Positions 47,897 through 57,714 of a DNA stretch of 64,000 bases are shown one piece after another. The notes below the pieces were generated by a model, which did not search any database, was not told the DNA's origin, and saw only the letters and a list, made by a program, of their open reading frames with translations. The translations under genes were made by a program, and so were the position numbers. Each line of letters begins with the position of its first letter. The stretch's first letter is position 1. Origin of the DNA: Aminobacter sp. AP02 (lineage in GTDB: Bacteria > Pseudomonadota > Alphaproteobacteria > Rhizobiales > Rhizobiaceae); contig NZ_QGGX01000020.1 of NCBI RefSeq assembly GCF_003148805.1, forward strand, positions 1-64,000. The letters run 5' to 3'.

Positions 47897-48825
47897 TTGC
47901 TTACCTCGGCGAGCTGACGCTCGGGCTCAAACACCAGCAACGGGAATTTTTCCGGAGCATGTTTGTCGGCCATGCTGCCGAGCCGCGGCACTGCCGAAAT
48001 CAGGGCGCGGGTATAGGCATGTTTCGGTTTGGCGAAGACGTCATAGACAGAGCCGGTCTCGACGATCTCGCCTTTCAGCATGACGCAGACCTTGTCGGCG
48101 ACTTCGGCGACGACGCCCATGTCGTGGGTGATGAACAGCACCGACATGCCGATCTCATTCTGCAGGGCGCGAACAAGATCGAGGATCTGCGCCTGGATCG
48201 TCACGTCGAGCGCCGTCGTCGGCTCGTCGAGGATCATCAGCGAGGGCCTGCATGCGAGCGCGATGGCGATCATGACGCGTTGGCGCATGCCGCCCGAAAG
48301 CTGATGCGGATACTGGTCGAGCCGGCGTTCGGCGTCGGGAACGCGGACAAGCTTGAGCGTGTTTAGGGCAATCTGACGTGCTTGCTCCGGCGTCTTGTCC
48401 TGATGGTGGATCACCGCCTCGGCAATCTGGTCGCCAACGGTGAAGACCGGATTGAGGCTCGACATCGGATCCTGGAAGACGATCGAAACCTCGGCGCCCC
48501 TCAGGGCCTCAACGCGTTTTTCGGAAAGGGTGGCGAGGTCGGTGACCTTGCCGTCCTTGAAGCGCATCAGCACCCGGCCGCCGGTTATGGCGGCCCCGTC
48601 GTATTCTGTCAGCCGCATGATTGTCATCGCCGTCACCGACTTGCCCGACCCGGACTCGCCCACCAGCGCCACCGTCTCGCCGCGCGAGATGGTGAAGGAG
48701 ATGCCGCGGACAGCGCGCACGTTCGCCTTGGAGCGGACCGCGAAGGAGACTTCGAGGTCCTCGACCGAAAGAACCACGTCCTCGGGCAGTGCAAGTGGTG
48801 TGGTCTTGGCAGGGATCATCGGCAC
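47893..48825 (-). CDS. peptide ABC transporter ATP-binding protein (DppD type)
   Basis: A 310-aa ABC ATPase. Walker A is GESGSGKS, the signature is [15 protein letters not shown], Walker B is [12 protein letters not shown], and the C-terminal part has the [13 protein letters not shown] extension. The start may be GTG 48825 or ATG 48819; neither has a strong ribosome site. It is the first gene of the minus-strand unit DppD-DppF-aldolase. Confidence 0.93.
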   Translation of the reverse strand: MPMIPAKTTPLALPEDVVLSVEDLEVSFAVRSKANVRAVRGISFTISRGETVALVGESGSGKSVTAMTIMRLTEYDGAAITGGRVLMRFKDGKVTDLATLSEKRVEALRGAEVSIVFQDPMSSLNPVFTVGDQIAEAVIHHQDKTPEQARQIALNTLKLVRVPDAERRLDQYPHQLSGGMRQRVMIAIALACRPSLMILDEPTTALDVTIQAQILDLVRALQNEIGMSVLFITHDMGVVAEVADKVCVMLKGEIVETGSVYDVFAKPKHAYTRALISAVPRLGSMADKHAPEKFPLLVFEPERQLAEVSK

Positions 48826-49085
48826 ATGGACCCAGTTTCAACGATGGACGTCGCGGGGCATCGAACGCAACGGTGCTGCAATCTGTCAATAGGGCGCAAA
48901 GGGGCGACCGACGCTTGCCAAGGGACGGTCGGCGCGGTTTGGTGCGGACGATACGGCGGACCACCGGGTCAAAACCAGCGAAATCAACGTGTAGCGATGG
49001 GCACGGCCAAAACTATGCATGTCATGCATTGCGCCACCTGTCTTCGCATATCGTGTCCGACAGGCAATTCGAGGCGCTTGGACGG

Positions 49086-50039
49086 TCAGGCCGCGTCCAG
49101 GGTGGGCTCGAAACCGCTCTTGTACTGGGGCAGCTCGGCACATTCCTTGAGATGCTGCCACAGCGCGTCGCCGTCATGGCTGCCGCCGCCAATGCGCCGG
49201 AAGATTCGGATCTCGATTTCGAGCGACATTTGCGGACCGCCGATCTGGACGAGCTGGCCGTGCTTCATCGCCTCGGCGACGCAAATCTGCGGCAGCCAGG
49301 CTACACCGCGTCCGGCAACGGCCATGTGCTTCAAGCCGTCTGCAAGCGCCGACTGGTAGACCGTGCTGAGATTGAGCGGGCGGCGCCAGCGCGACTGGAT
49401 CAGCGTCGCCAGCTTGCCGATATAGCCGTCGCTCCAGGAGTAGGCGAGGTAAGGAATTTCGGTGCTTTCCGGCACGTCGATGTCGAACAGCGCGCGGCCG
49501 TTCTCGTCGGTCCCCGACACCAGGATCAGTCGGTCCTTGCCGATCTGTAACGATTCGAATGGCCCACCTTCGAGAACTGGCGGGCCGTCTGGATGGACAT
49601 AGGTGATGGCGAAATCGCATTGGCCCGAGCACAAATGGTCGACGCTCTCGAGGAAATCCGCCGCATGCATGCTGGTGCGCAACGGCATGCGCGAGATCAG
49701 AGGCGAACTGATCCATTTCGGGAAGAAATACATCGCCAGCGTATGCAGCGACGTGAAGGTCAGCATCGCCGAGCTCTCGCCGGCGACATTTCGGCAGTCA
49801 GTGCGCAGGCGATAGGCCTCGCGCACCAACCGCTGGCAGCCCGGCAGAAACATGTTGCCGGCCCGGGTCAGCTGCACCGGGTAGGTGCTGCGGTCGATCA
49901 GGTCGGCGCCTATCCAGCTTTCAAGCGACTTGATGCGGCGGCTGAAGGCAGGTTGGGAGATGTTCCGTGCCGTTGCGGCCGTCGAGAAATTCCGCGTCGC
50001 GGCGATTTCCAGAAAATCTTCAAGCCATTGCAGTTCCAT
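49086..50039 (-). CDS. LysR-type regulator
   Basis: A 317-aa LTTR. The N-terminal winged HTH is ELQWLEDFLEIAATRNFSTAA then SQPAFSRRIKSLE; the C-terminal half is a co-inducer-binding domain. It lies between the two arms of the D-peptide locus and is divergent from the binding protein, so it likely senses a peptide or amino acid and controls that promoter. ATG 50039 gives the standard LTTR start; ATG 50051 is a possible alternative. Confidence 0.9.
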   Translation of the reverse strand: MELQWLEDFLEIAATRNFSTAATARNISQPAFSRRIKSLESWIGADLIDRSTYPVQLTRAGNMFLPGCQRLVREAYRLRTDCRNVAGESSAMLTFTSLHTLAMYFFPKWISSPLISRMPLRTSMHAADFLESVDHLCSGQCDFAITYVHPDGPPVLEGGPFESLQIGKDRLILVSGTDENGRALFDIDVPESTEIPYLAYSWSDGYIGKLATLIQSRWRRPLNLSTVYQSALADGLKHMAVAGRGVAWLPQICVAEAMKHGQLVQIGGPQMSLEIEIRIFRRIGGGSHDGDALWQHLKECAELPQYKSGFEPTLDAA

Positions 50040-50161
50040 GCCGGCCCTCATGCGTGTTTTGCATAGTCCATCCTATCTACACATTGGACAGACCGGCAAG
50101 CGCTCTTCTAGCCTTTCCCTAACGAGAAGAAGAAAACTTCCTCCGCCATCAGAAGGGAACG

Positions 50162-52093
50162 ATGATGAAACTTGCCTTAGCGCTGGCTGTGGGTATGGGG
50201 CTTGCCGTCGCGGCGGCACCTGCCATGGCCGAGACAAAGAACCCCGGCACATTCGTCTTCATGTGGACCGACGACATCCAGTCGTTCGATCCGGCCTACA
50301 TTGCCAATACGCCGAGCTCCTATGGCGCGCTGAACATCTACAGCCGGCTGCTGAATTTCAATGGCTCGAAGATCTCCGAATTCGTGCCGTCGCTGTCGAC
50401 GGAGGTGCCGTCGCTGGAGAACGGCCTGATCAAGCAGGGCGACGACGGCTCGGTGAGCTACACCTTCCCGATCCGCAAGGGCGTCTTCGCCCACAAGGTT
50501 GGCGTCAAGGGCGCCGACGGCAAGGTCAGCTGGGAGTACTACGACAAGCTGACCGATGCCCAGAAGGCAACGATCGAGCCGGGTTATGGCCAGATCACGC
50601 CCGAAGACGTGCGCTATTCGCTGCTGCGCGCCATCCTCCAAGGCCAATCCTGGATGTCGAACGCGATCACCGAGGTGATCACCGCAGGCAAATACACCGA
50701 CATCGCCAAGTGGGTGGAGACGGAAGGCAAGGTCAAGACGTTCGCCGAGGCCAGCCCCGAAACACTGCGCAAGGTCTATGACCAGCTTTCGGAGCAGATC
50801 GTCGTCGACGGCGACAACGTCACGCTCAAGCTGCCGAAGTCGTTCCCGGCGACGCTCGGCGTCATTGCGCTGCCCTTCGGCACCTCGATCCTCGACAAGG
50901 AATGGGTTGCTTCGGTCGGCGGCTGGGATGGTTCGGGCGACACGTGGAAGGCGCATTATCGCCCCGAGCTCGGCGCCAACCCGCTATTTGCAGAGGAAAA
51001 CGGCACCGGTCCGTTCATGCTCGAGGAGTGGGACCGCACCGACCGCCGCATCACGCTGAAGCGTTTCGACAACTACTTCCAGGGCCCGGCCAAGCTGGAG
51101 CGCGTGGTCATGCGCACCGTGCCGGAATGGACGACGCGGCGCCTGCAGCTCTTGTCGGGCGACGCCGATTTCGTCACCGCACCCGTCGAGTTCATCGACG
51201 AGCTCAGCAAGACCGACGGCGTGAAGGTCATCGACGGCCTGCAGAAGGTGTTCTCGCGCGGCATCTTCTTCGCATGGCCGCTCGACGACAACGACAACCC
51301 GGCGATCGGCAGCGGCAAGCTGGACGGTCAGGGCATCCCGCCTGATTTCTTCGCCGACATCGACGTGCGCAAGGGCTTCAACTATGCCCAGAACTACGAT
51401 GCGCTGATCAACCAGGTGCTACTCGGCAAGACGGTGCAGTCGCGCGGTCCGACGGTGCGCGGCATCATGGGCTATCGCGCGGATTCGCCTGTTTACAGCT
51501 ACGATCCCGCCAAGGCCGAAGAGCACTTCAGGAAGGCCTTCGGCGGCAAGCTGTGGGACACCGGCTTCACCTTCACCGCCTATGTGACGGAAGGCTACCC
51601 GCAGCTGACCGCGGCGCTCTCGGCGCTGCAGATGGGCCTGTCGCGCATCAATCCGAAGTTCAAGATGCAGATCCAGGCACTGCCCTGGGCGTCGGTTTCC
51701 GACAAGCTCAACAACCGCGAAAAGCCTGCGGCTCCGCTGACTGTCATGGGCTGGGGTCCCGACTATTCCGATCCGGGTGGCCCGCTCGGTGCGGCAAGCT
51801 ACTATCTCTCGCCCACCGGTCTGGTCGGCGGCATGGTCGGCCAGGGCTACCGCGATCTCATGGCGGAGAAATTCAAGCCGCTATTGGATGAAGCGTGGGC
51901 CTCGAGCGATCCGGCCGTGCGCGAGCCGATCTACGCCAAGCTGCAGGAAATGTCCTACGACTACGCCACCACGCAGTTCCTGTGGGAGGACTTCGGCTAC
52001 GTCGTCACCCGCAGCAACATCGACGGCTATGTCGACAACATGATCCTCTACGGCGCCTGGGACTTCTACCCGGTGACCAAGGCCAACAACTGA
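50162..52093 (+). CDS. peptide ABC transporter substrate-binding protein
   Basis: A 643-aa periplasmic binding protein of the SBP_bac_5 family. It has a signal peptide ending in APAMA, then the family-5 pattern (DDIQSFDPAYI; WKAHYRPE..GTGPFMLEEWDR). It is larger than DppA-type binding proteins (about 535 aa), which suggests a bulky peptide ligand. AGAAGGGA precedes the start. It opens the plus-strand operon of permeases and hydrolases. Confidence 0.9.
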   Translation: MMKLALALAVGMGLAVAAAPAMAETKNPGTFVFMWTDDIQSFDPAYIANTPSSYGALNIYSRLLNFNGSKISEFVPSLSTEVPSLENGLIKQGDDGSVSYTFPIRKGVFAHKVGVKGADGKVSWEYYDKLTDAQKATIEPGYGQITPEDVRYSLLRAILQGQSWMSNAITEVITAGKYTDIAKWVETEGKVKTFAEASPETLRKVYDQLSEQIVVDGDNVTLKLPKSFPATLGVIALPFGTSILDKEWVASVGGWDGSGDTWKAHYRPELGANPLFAEENGTGPFMLEEWDRTDRRITLKRFDNYFQGPAKLERVVMRTVPEWTTRRLQLLSGDADFVTAPVEFIDELSKTDGVKVIDGLQKVFSRGIFFAWPLDDNDNPAIGSGKLDGQGIPPDFFADIDVRKGFNYAQNYDALINQVLLGKTVQSRGPTVRGIMGYRADSPVYSYDPAKAEEHFRKAFGGKLWDTGFTFTAYVTEGYPQLTAALSALQMGLSRINPKFKMQIQALPWASVSDKLNNREKPAAPLTVMGWGPDYSDPGGPLGAASYYLSPTGLVGGMVGQGYRDLMAEKFKPLLDEAWASSDPAVREPIYAKLQEMSYDYATTQFLWEDFGYVVTRSNIDGYVDNMILYGAWDFYPVTKANN

Positions 52094-52169
52094 TTGGCAG
52101 CCGGTAAGCCGGGCGATCCCATTCGCCCGGCTTACCGCTCGTTTATCCGAAACCGGAATCCGTGCACCC

Positions 52170-53207
52170 GTGCTGACCTACGCCCTCAGACGACTGATGA
52201 TGCTGCCCATCGTCCTGTTCGCTCTGTCATTGATGATCTTTGCGCTGCAGATGTCGCTGTCGCCGACGCAGCGCCTGGCAGCCTACGCGCCGTCGCCCGA
52301 CTACCTCAAGGGTGGCCAGGAGAGCATCCGCAGAATGATCGAGCAGTACGGGCTGAACGATCCTTTCTACATCCAGTACGGCCGCTGGATCGGCGGCGTG
52401 CTGACCGGCAATCTCGGCTGGTCGGAGACCGCCCGCCAGCCGGTGTCGACGGCGTTGATGTCGCTGTTTCCGGCGACGGTGGAACTGGTGGTACTGGCCT
52501 TCATTCCCTGCCTGCTGATCGCAATCTTCCTTGGTTCCCGCGCTGGCATCCATCTCAATCGCTGGCCCGACCACCTCATCCGCATCTTCACCATCCTCGG
52601 CTGGTCGTTCCCGGTCTATGTCTTCGGCCTGCTGATGCTGCTGGTGTTTTACTCCGCGCTCGACTGGTTCCCGCCCGGCCGGCTCAGCCAGTGGGCGCAG
52701 ACAACCGTCAGCTCGGGCGATTTCGTGCGCTACACCGGCGCCAACACCGTCGATGCGCTGCTGAACGGCAACCTGGCGATCTTCTGGGATTCGCTGCGCC
52801 ATCTCGCGGCGCCGGTCATCACGCTGACCTATGTCAACGTCGCCAGCATGACGCGGGTGATGCGCACCTCGATGCTCGAGACGTTGCGCCAGGACTATGT
52901 CCGCACCGCCCGCGCCAAGGGCCTGCCGCGCCGCGTCGTCGAGCTCAAGCATGCCCGGCGCAACGCGCTGTTGCCGGTGGCCACCATTGCCGGCATGGAA
53001 CTGGCCGTCATGATGGGCGGCGTCGTCATCACCGAGACCATCTTCGACTATGCCGGGCTCGGCCAGTTTGCCGCAAAGACCGCGGCCAATCTCGATTTCC
53101 CGGCGGTCCTGGGCTTCGGGCTCTACTTCGCGGTCGTGCTGGTGTTGATGAACCTGATCGTCGACCTGATCTATCCGCTGCTCGATCCGAGGGTGAAGAC
53201 GCAATGA
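52170..53207 (+). CDS. peptide ABC transporter permease (DppB type)
   Basis: A 345-aa permease with six membrane helices. The N-terminal MLTYALRRLMMLPIVLFAL helix, the EAA loop (VRTARAKGLPRRVVELKHARRNAL) and the GVVITETIFDYAGLGQF segment are DppB-like. It starts with GTG 52170. It pairs with the next gene to form the channel. Confidence 0.92.
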   Translation: MLTYALRRLMMLPIVLFALSLMIFALQMSLSPTQRLAAYAPSPDYLKGGQESIRRMIEQYGLNDPFYIQYGRWIGGVLTGNLGWSETARQPVSTALMSLFPATVELVVLAFIPCLLIAIFLGSRAGIHLNRWPDHLIRIFTILGWSFPVYVFGLLMLLVFYSALDWFPPGRLSQWAQTTVSSGDFVRYTGANTVDALLNGNLAIFWDSLRHLAAPVITLTYVNVASMTRVMRTSMLETLRQDYVRTARAKGLPRRVVELKHARRNALLPVATIAGMELAVMMGGVVITETIFDYAGLGQFAAKTAANLDFPAVLGFGLYFAVVLVLMNLIVDLIYPLLDPRVKTQ

Positions 53208-54076
53208 AGGCCCTTCGCTACCTCGCGCGCAATCCGGTCTCACTCCTGGGTGTCGTGATCCTTCTGGCCTTCGTGCTGGTCGCAGTCTTCGCGCCGATGC
53301 TGGCGCCCCCGCAGAGCTTCCAGCTTTCGCCCTATGACACGCCGCGTGCCGGCTTTCTGGCAACGCCAATGCCGCCGTCGCGCGATGCGCTGTTCGGCAC
53401 CACGCAAGGCCAGTACGACATCTTCTACGGCGTCGTCTGGGGCACCCGCACGGCGTTCAAGATCGGGCTCGGCGTCGTTGCGATCTCGGTACTGATCGGC
53501 ACCGTGGTCGGTGCAGTCGCCGCCTATTATGGCGGGCTCGCCGAAGAAATCCTGATGCGCATCGTCGACGTGTTTATGGCGGTACCGTTCCTGATCGCCG
53601 CGATGGTGCTGACGGCGCTGCTGGGCAAGGGCATCTGGCCGATCACGATTGCGCTGACCACTTTCGGCTGGATGAGCTATGCCCGCATCGTGCGCAGCGA
53701 AATCCTGAGAATCCGCGAGATGGATTACATCCACGCGGCCAGGAGCTACGGCGCGAGCGATCTCAGGCTGATCGTGCTCCACATCCTGCCCAACGCCATG
53801 TTCCCGGTGCTGGTGCTGGCGACGATGGCCACCGGCTCGATGGTGCTGTCGGCTTCGGCGCTCAGCTTCCTCGGCGTCGGGACCGAAGAAGGTTACGCCG
53901 ACTGGGGCCAGTTCATCGCCTATTCGCGCAACTGGATCGTCGGCCAGCCCGGTAACCCGTTCCAGTTCTGGTATACGCTGGCTTTCCCGGGTGCCGCTGT
54001 CTTCCTGTTCGTGTTGTCGTGGAACCTCGTCGGCGACGCGCTGCGCGACATGCTCGACCCACGCCATTCCCATTGA
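53204..54076 (+). CDS. peptide ABC transporter permease (DppC type)
   Basis: A 290-aa permease. It has an N-terminal helix (NPVSLLGVVILLAFVLVAVFAP), the EAA loop (YIHAARSYGASDLRLIVLHILPN), and ALSFLGVGTEEGYADWGQ near the end. ATG 53204 overlaps the DppB-like stop as ATGA. It completes the importer whose ATPases are on the opposite strand. Confidence 0.92.
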   Translation: MKALRYLARNPVSLLGVVILLAFVLVAVFAPMLAPPQSFQLSPYDTPRAGFLATPMPPSRDALFGTTQGQYDIFYGVVWGTRTAFKIGLGVVAISVLIGTVVGAVAAYYGGLAEEILMRIVDVFMAVPFLIAAMVLTALLGKGIWPITIALTTFGWMSYARIVRSEILRIREMDYIHAARSYGASDLRLIVLHILPNAMFPVLVLATMATGSMVLSASALSFLGVGTEEGYADWGQFIAYSRNWIVGQPGNPFQFWYTLAFPGAAVFLFVLSWNLVGDALRDMLDPRHSH

Positions 54077-54098
54077 AATCCCCCAAGGAGCATTTGCC

Positions 54099-55775
54099 AT
54101 GCCTTCCCTGTCCGCCGCTTCGATCGAGCTGTTCGAGGACCTGATCCGCTACGAGGTCGAGGACAAGGCGATCCCGTCGATCTCATATGCGCTCGTCGAC
54201 CGCGACGGCGTTTTGGCCGAGGGACATATCCAGCGCCACGACCGCCATTTCGACATGCGCGAGGACACCTGCTTCCGCATCGGCTCGATCACCAAGACCT
54301 TCACCTCGCTGGCGATGATGCAGCTTGTCGAAAAGGGGCTCGTCGACATCGACGTCGACGTTTCGACCTACCTGCCCGGCTTCCATCCAATCAATCCGTT
54401 CGCCGGTGCCGAGGGCGGCCCGCATGGTTCCGTGATCAGCCTGCGCAAGCTGATGACCCACACCTCCGGTCTCGTGCGCGAGCCGAAGAGCGGCCACTAT
54501 CTCGACGCCACCCGGCCGCCGCTGGAGGACACGGTCAACGAACTTGCCACTTCGACGCTCAAGCAGGATCCGAGCATCGGCATCATGCACTACTCCAATG
54601 CCGGCATCGCCGTCGTCGGCAGGGTCATGGAGGTGGTGACAGGCCAGAGCTATTCCGACTATGTCGCCGAAAACATCATGAAGCCGCTCGGCATGAACCA
54701 GTCCTCCTGCGGCATGGCGCCAGGCATCCGCGAGCGGCTTGCGCCGGCCGACATGTGGACGCTGGACGGCGACACGCCGGCCCCGGTGTTCAGCCTCGGC
54801 GGCTCGCCGGCGGGCAACATCTTCTCCACCACCGGCGACATGGCGCGTTACGCCCAGTGCCTGCTGCGCGGCGGCTTCAACGCCGAGGGCCAGTCGATCA
54901 TCTCGCCGGCCTCGCTGCGCGAGATGTGGACGCCATTCGGCAAGCGCCCCGACAGCCTGGACAAGTCGATGGCCGGATACGGCCTGTGCTACGGCGCCGG
55001 CGAGGTCGACGGCTGGGAGTCGGTCGGCCATGGCGGCGCGGTCTACGGCTATGCCTCGCACATGTTGATCCTGCCAGGTGCTGGCATCGGCGTGCTGATG
55101 TTCGCGACGTTAGACTTCGCCAACCAGATCGCCTCGCGGCTCGGCGTCGACGGCCTGCGCATAGCACTTGCCGAGCGCAAGATGGGCAAGCCGCTGCAGC
55201 GCATGCAGCGTCCGCCCGTCATCGCCGAGGAGCAGTTCAGGACCCTGCCCGGCTATTACAGCGACGACGCCACCAAGGAGGTCGTCGAGGTCAAGGCGAA
55301 GGACGGCAAGCTCTATTTGATGGGTGACGGCGTGCCGCTGCAGATCCGCCCGGTATCAGGCAACGACTTCGTCATCGACGGCCGCATCTACGGACGCGGC
55401 GCCGGTTATGCCCACATGAACCTGTCTTTCCCCGAAGCGGGCAAGCTTGTGTGGAAGGACGCCAGCTGGACGCGCATCGAGGCGCCGGCCGACGAGACGG
55501 TGCCGGACGAGATCGCGCCGCATCTCGGCGAATACGGACCTGACTTCAACATCACCTATCTCAGCTACAGCCATGGCGGGCTGAAGTGCCTCATCGAGTA
55601 CTTCTGCACTCATGCTTGCGAGCCTGTCGAAGAAGGGCGGTTCCGCATGCACGGCAAGCTCTATGAGGACGAGATGCTCGAGCTCGACGCCGTCGACGAC
55701 CATGGCAAGCGCGGCATCCGCGTCGGCCCGATGTTCCTCGAGCGGCGTCCCCTTTCGCGGGCAGAGGCGGCCTGA
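54099..55775 (+). CDS. S12 serine hydrolase, D-aminopeptidase-like
   Basis: A 558-aa penicillin-binding-protein-fold hydrolase. SITK (Ser63-x-x-Lys66), YSN (Tyr165-Asn167) and HGG (His311) form the family S12 active site, nearly the spacing of Ochrobactrum D-aminopeptidase DAP. A C-terminal beta region of about 200 residues follows. There is no signal peptide, so it acts in the cytoplasm on imported peptides. AAGGAG precedes ATG 54099. Activity on D-residue peptides is inferred from family and neighbours. Confidence 0.85.
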   Translation: MPSLSAASIELFEDLIRYEVEDKAIPSISYALVDRDGVLAEGHIQRHDRHFDMREDTCFRIGSITKTFTSLAMMQLVEKGLVDIDVDVSTYLPGFHPINPFAGAEGGPHGSVISLRKLMTHTSGLVREPKSGHYLDATRPPLEDTVNELATSTLKQDPSIGIMHYSNAGIAVVGRVMEVVTGQSYSDYVAENIMKPLGMNQSSCGMAPGIRERLAPADMWTLDGDTPAPVFSLGGSPAGNIFSTTGDMARYAQCLLRGGFNAEGQSIISPASLREMWTPFGKRPDSLDKSMAGYGLCYGAGEVDGWESVGHGGAVYGYASHMLILPGAGIGVLMFATLDFANQIASRLGVDGLRIALAERKMGKPLQRMQRPPVIAEEQFRTLPGYYSDDATKEVVEVKAKDGKLYLMGDGVPLQIRPVSGNDFVIDGRIYGRGAGYAHMNLSFPEAGKLVWKDASWTRIEAPADETVPDEIAPHLGEYGPDFNITYLSYSHGGLKCLIEYFCTHACEPVEEGRFRMHGKLYEDEMLELDAVDDHGKRGIRVGPMFLERRPLSRAEAA

Positions 55776-55783
55776 GCAGGAGC

Positions 55784-56875
55784 ATGACCGCACCCTTCAA
55801 GATGGAATCGCCCATCGGCGCCCGCATGGTGATCGGTGGGCGCGAGGTCGACTATTTTTGCGGCACCTCGTATTTCTGCCTGCACGGCCACCCCGAGGTG
55901 ATCGAGGCGGCATGTGCTGCGACCAGGCAGTATGGCATGGGGCCGGGCACGCTGGCCCATATGCAGGTCTATGCCGACCTGCAGGAGCGGCTGCGCCAGT
56001 GGTTCGGCACCGAAGAGGTCGTCTACATGATCTCCGGCTATGCCAGCCCGCTGGTATTGCTGCAGGGGCTGCGCGAGGATTTCGACCTCGTCTTCATCGA
56101 TGCCGCGACGCACTACAGCACGCGCGATGCGATCCCGACGCTCGGCAAGCCGATCCGCGAGTTCCGCCATGGTGACGCCGGCGACCTGGCCGAGCAGATG
56201 TCGTGCCATGTCTTGCCGAAACAACGGCCGGCGGTGCTGACCGACGGTGTGTTCCCGTCCTCCGGCAGGCTGGCTCCTCTTAACGACTACCGGCAGGCGA
56301 TGGCGCCCTATGAGGGTGCGCTTCTGTGCATCGACGATTCGCACGGCGTCGGCGTGCTCGGCGAAACCGGACGCGGTTCGCTGCAGCATGCCGGGCTCGA
56401 AGGCGCGGGCAATTTCCTTGCCGGCACCATGAGCAAGGCGTTCGGCGCCCTCGGCGGGGTTGTTCCCGGCGACCAGGCACTTGCCGAAAAGATCACGCGC
56501 AATGCGATGATCATGCGTGGTGCTTCGCCAGCACCGCCCGGGCTCGCTGCTGCTGCGGCCGCTTCGCTGAGGATACTACAGACAACGGACAAGCGCGCCA
56601 GGCTGGCGCGCAATGTCAGCCACATGCGCAACGGTCTGCGCGGTCTCGGATTCGAGGTTGTCGACACGCCGGTACCCATCGTCACCATCAAGGGTGTCAC
56701 TGATCTCGAGCTTCTGCGCGACCGTCTTGCCGAGCGCGACATCATCGTCAGGGTGCAACAGCCGGGTGGCTACTCCGATGCGTCCGCCGTGCCGACCATG
56801 AGGCTCGCGGTGTTTTCCGAGCATTCGTCCACCCAGATCGACAGGCTTTTGCAGTCGATGGCCGAGCTTATTTGA
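55784..56875 (+). CDS. PLP-dependent aminotransferase class I/II, AONS/KBL-like
   Basis: A 363-aa alpha-oxoamine-synthase-like PLP enzyme (8-amino-7-oxononanoate synthase or 2-amino-3-ketobutyrate CoA ligase group). PLP contacts are DDSHGVGVLG (Asp185, His187) and Lys218 in GTMSKAFGALGG. It is somewhat short at the N-terminus. It has an 8-bp gap after the hydrolase gene, so it is in the same operon. Acting on glycine, threonine or alanine released from peptides is plausible; biotin synthesis is unlikely in this context. Confidence 0.85.
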   Translation: MTAPFKMESPIGARMVIGGREVDYFCGTSYFCLHGHPEVIEAACAATRQYGMGPGTLAHMQVYADLQERLRQWFGTEEVVYMISGYASPLVLLQGLREDFDLVFIDAATHYSTRDAIPTLGKPIREFRHGDAGDLAEQMSCHVLPKQRPAVLTDGVFPSSGRLAPLNDYRQAMAPYEGALLCIDDSHGVGVLGETGRGSLQHAGLEGAGNFLAGTMSKAFGALGGVVPGDQALAEKITRNAMIMRGASPAPPGLAAAAAASLRILQTTDKRARLARNVSHMRNGLRGLGFEVVDTPVPIVTIKGVTDLELLRDRLAERDIIVRVQQPGGYSDASAVPTMRLAVFSEHSSTQIDRLLQSMAELI

Positions 56876-56892
56876 AACGACAGGATACGATC

Positions 56893-57690
56893 ATGAAGGT
56901 TTTCATCAGCGCCGATATCGAGGGCACCGCCGGCATTACCGCCTGGGACGAGGCCAAGAAGGGGCACCCCGAATATGAGGAGTTCCGCGAATACATGACC
57001 GACGAGCTGGTCGCCGCCTGCGAAGGCGCGCGGGCTGCCGGTGCCAAGGAAGTGGTAGTCAAGGACGCGCACTCCACCGCCCGCAACCTGATCCTGTCTA
57101 AGCTGCCGGCCTATGTCAGCATCTTCAGGGGTTGGAGCGGCCACCCCGACATCATGATGTTCGGTATCGACAAGAGCTTTTCGGCGGCACTTTACACCGG
57201 CTACCACAACAAGGCCGGCACCGACACCAACCCGCTGGCGCATACGCTCACCGGCACGGTATCCAGGCTGCTGATCAATGGCGAGGTGGCGTCGGAGTTC
57301 ACGCTGAACGCGTTCTGCGCCGCGCGCTATGGCGTGCCGTCGGCGTTTCTTTCGGGCGATGCCGGCATGTGCGCCGAAGCCAAGGCGATCGTCTCGGGCA
57401 TCGGAACCGTGGCCACCAGCGAAGGCTTTGGCCCTGCGACCAGGTCGCTGACGCCGAAAGCCTCGGTGGCGGCCATCCGCGAAGGCGTGGAGAAAGCTCT
57501 GTCGGGCGATCTCAAGGGCTGCCTCCCCAAGCTTGCCGACCGCTTCGAACTGGTCGTCGAATACACCAATCCGATCGAGGCCTATCGCGGCAGCTGGTAC
57601 CCTGGAGTCGAACACGTGGCAGCGCGCACGCTGCGCTTTACGGCGAGCGACTTCTTCGAAATCCAGCGCGCAATACGCTTCATCGTCTAG
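56893..57690 (+). CDS. M55 D-aminopeptidase (DppA type)
   Basis: A 265-aa zinc peptidase of family M55, whose founding member is Bacillus D-aminopeptidase DppA, specific for D-Ala peptides. It shows FISADIEGTAGI at the start (metal Asp/Glu), KDAHSTARNL, a GYHNKAGT segment and GEVASEFTLNA. AGGAT lies about 7 bp before ATG 56893. It is the last gene of the operon. With the S12 hydrolase it gives two unrelated D-peptidases in one locus. Confidence 0.9.
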   Translation: MKVFISADIEGTAGITAWDEAKKGHPEYEEFREYMTDELVAACEGARAAGAKEVVVKDAHSTARNLILSKLPAYVSIFRGWSGHPDIMMFGIDKSFSAALYTGYHNKAGTDTNPLAHTLTGTVSRLLINGEVASEFTLNAFCAARYGVPSAFLSGDAGMCAEAKAIVSGIGTVATSEGFGPATRSLTPKASVAAIREGVEKALSGDLKGCLPKLADRFELVVEYTNPIEAYRGSWYPGVEHVAARTLRFTASDFFEIQRAIRFIV

Positions 57691-57714
57691 ATGCGCGGAA
57701 TGACCCGGTGTTGG

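Noticed and set aside
52094-54076. 660-aa plus-strand ORF upstream-extended over the permeases
   Set aside because: Most of it is an out-of-frame reading of the DppB-like gene; only the DppC-like part from 53204 is real.
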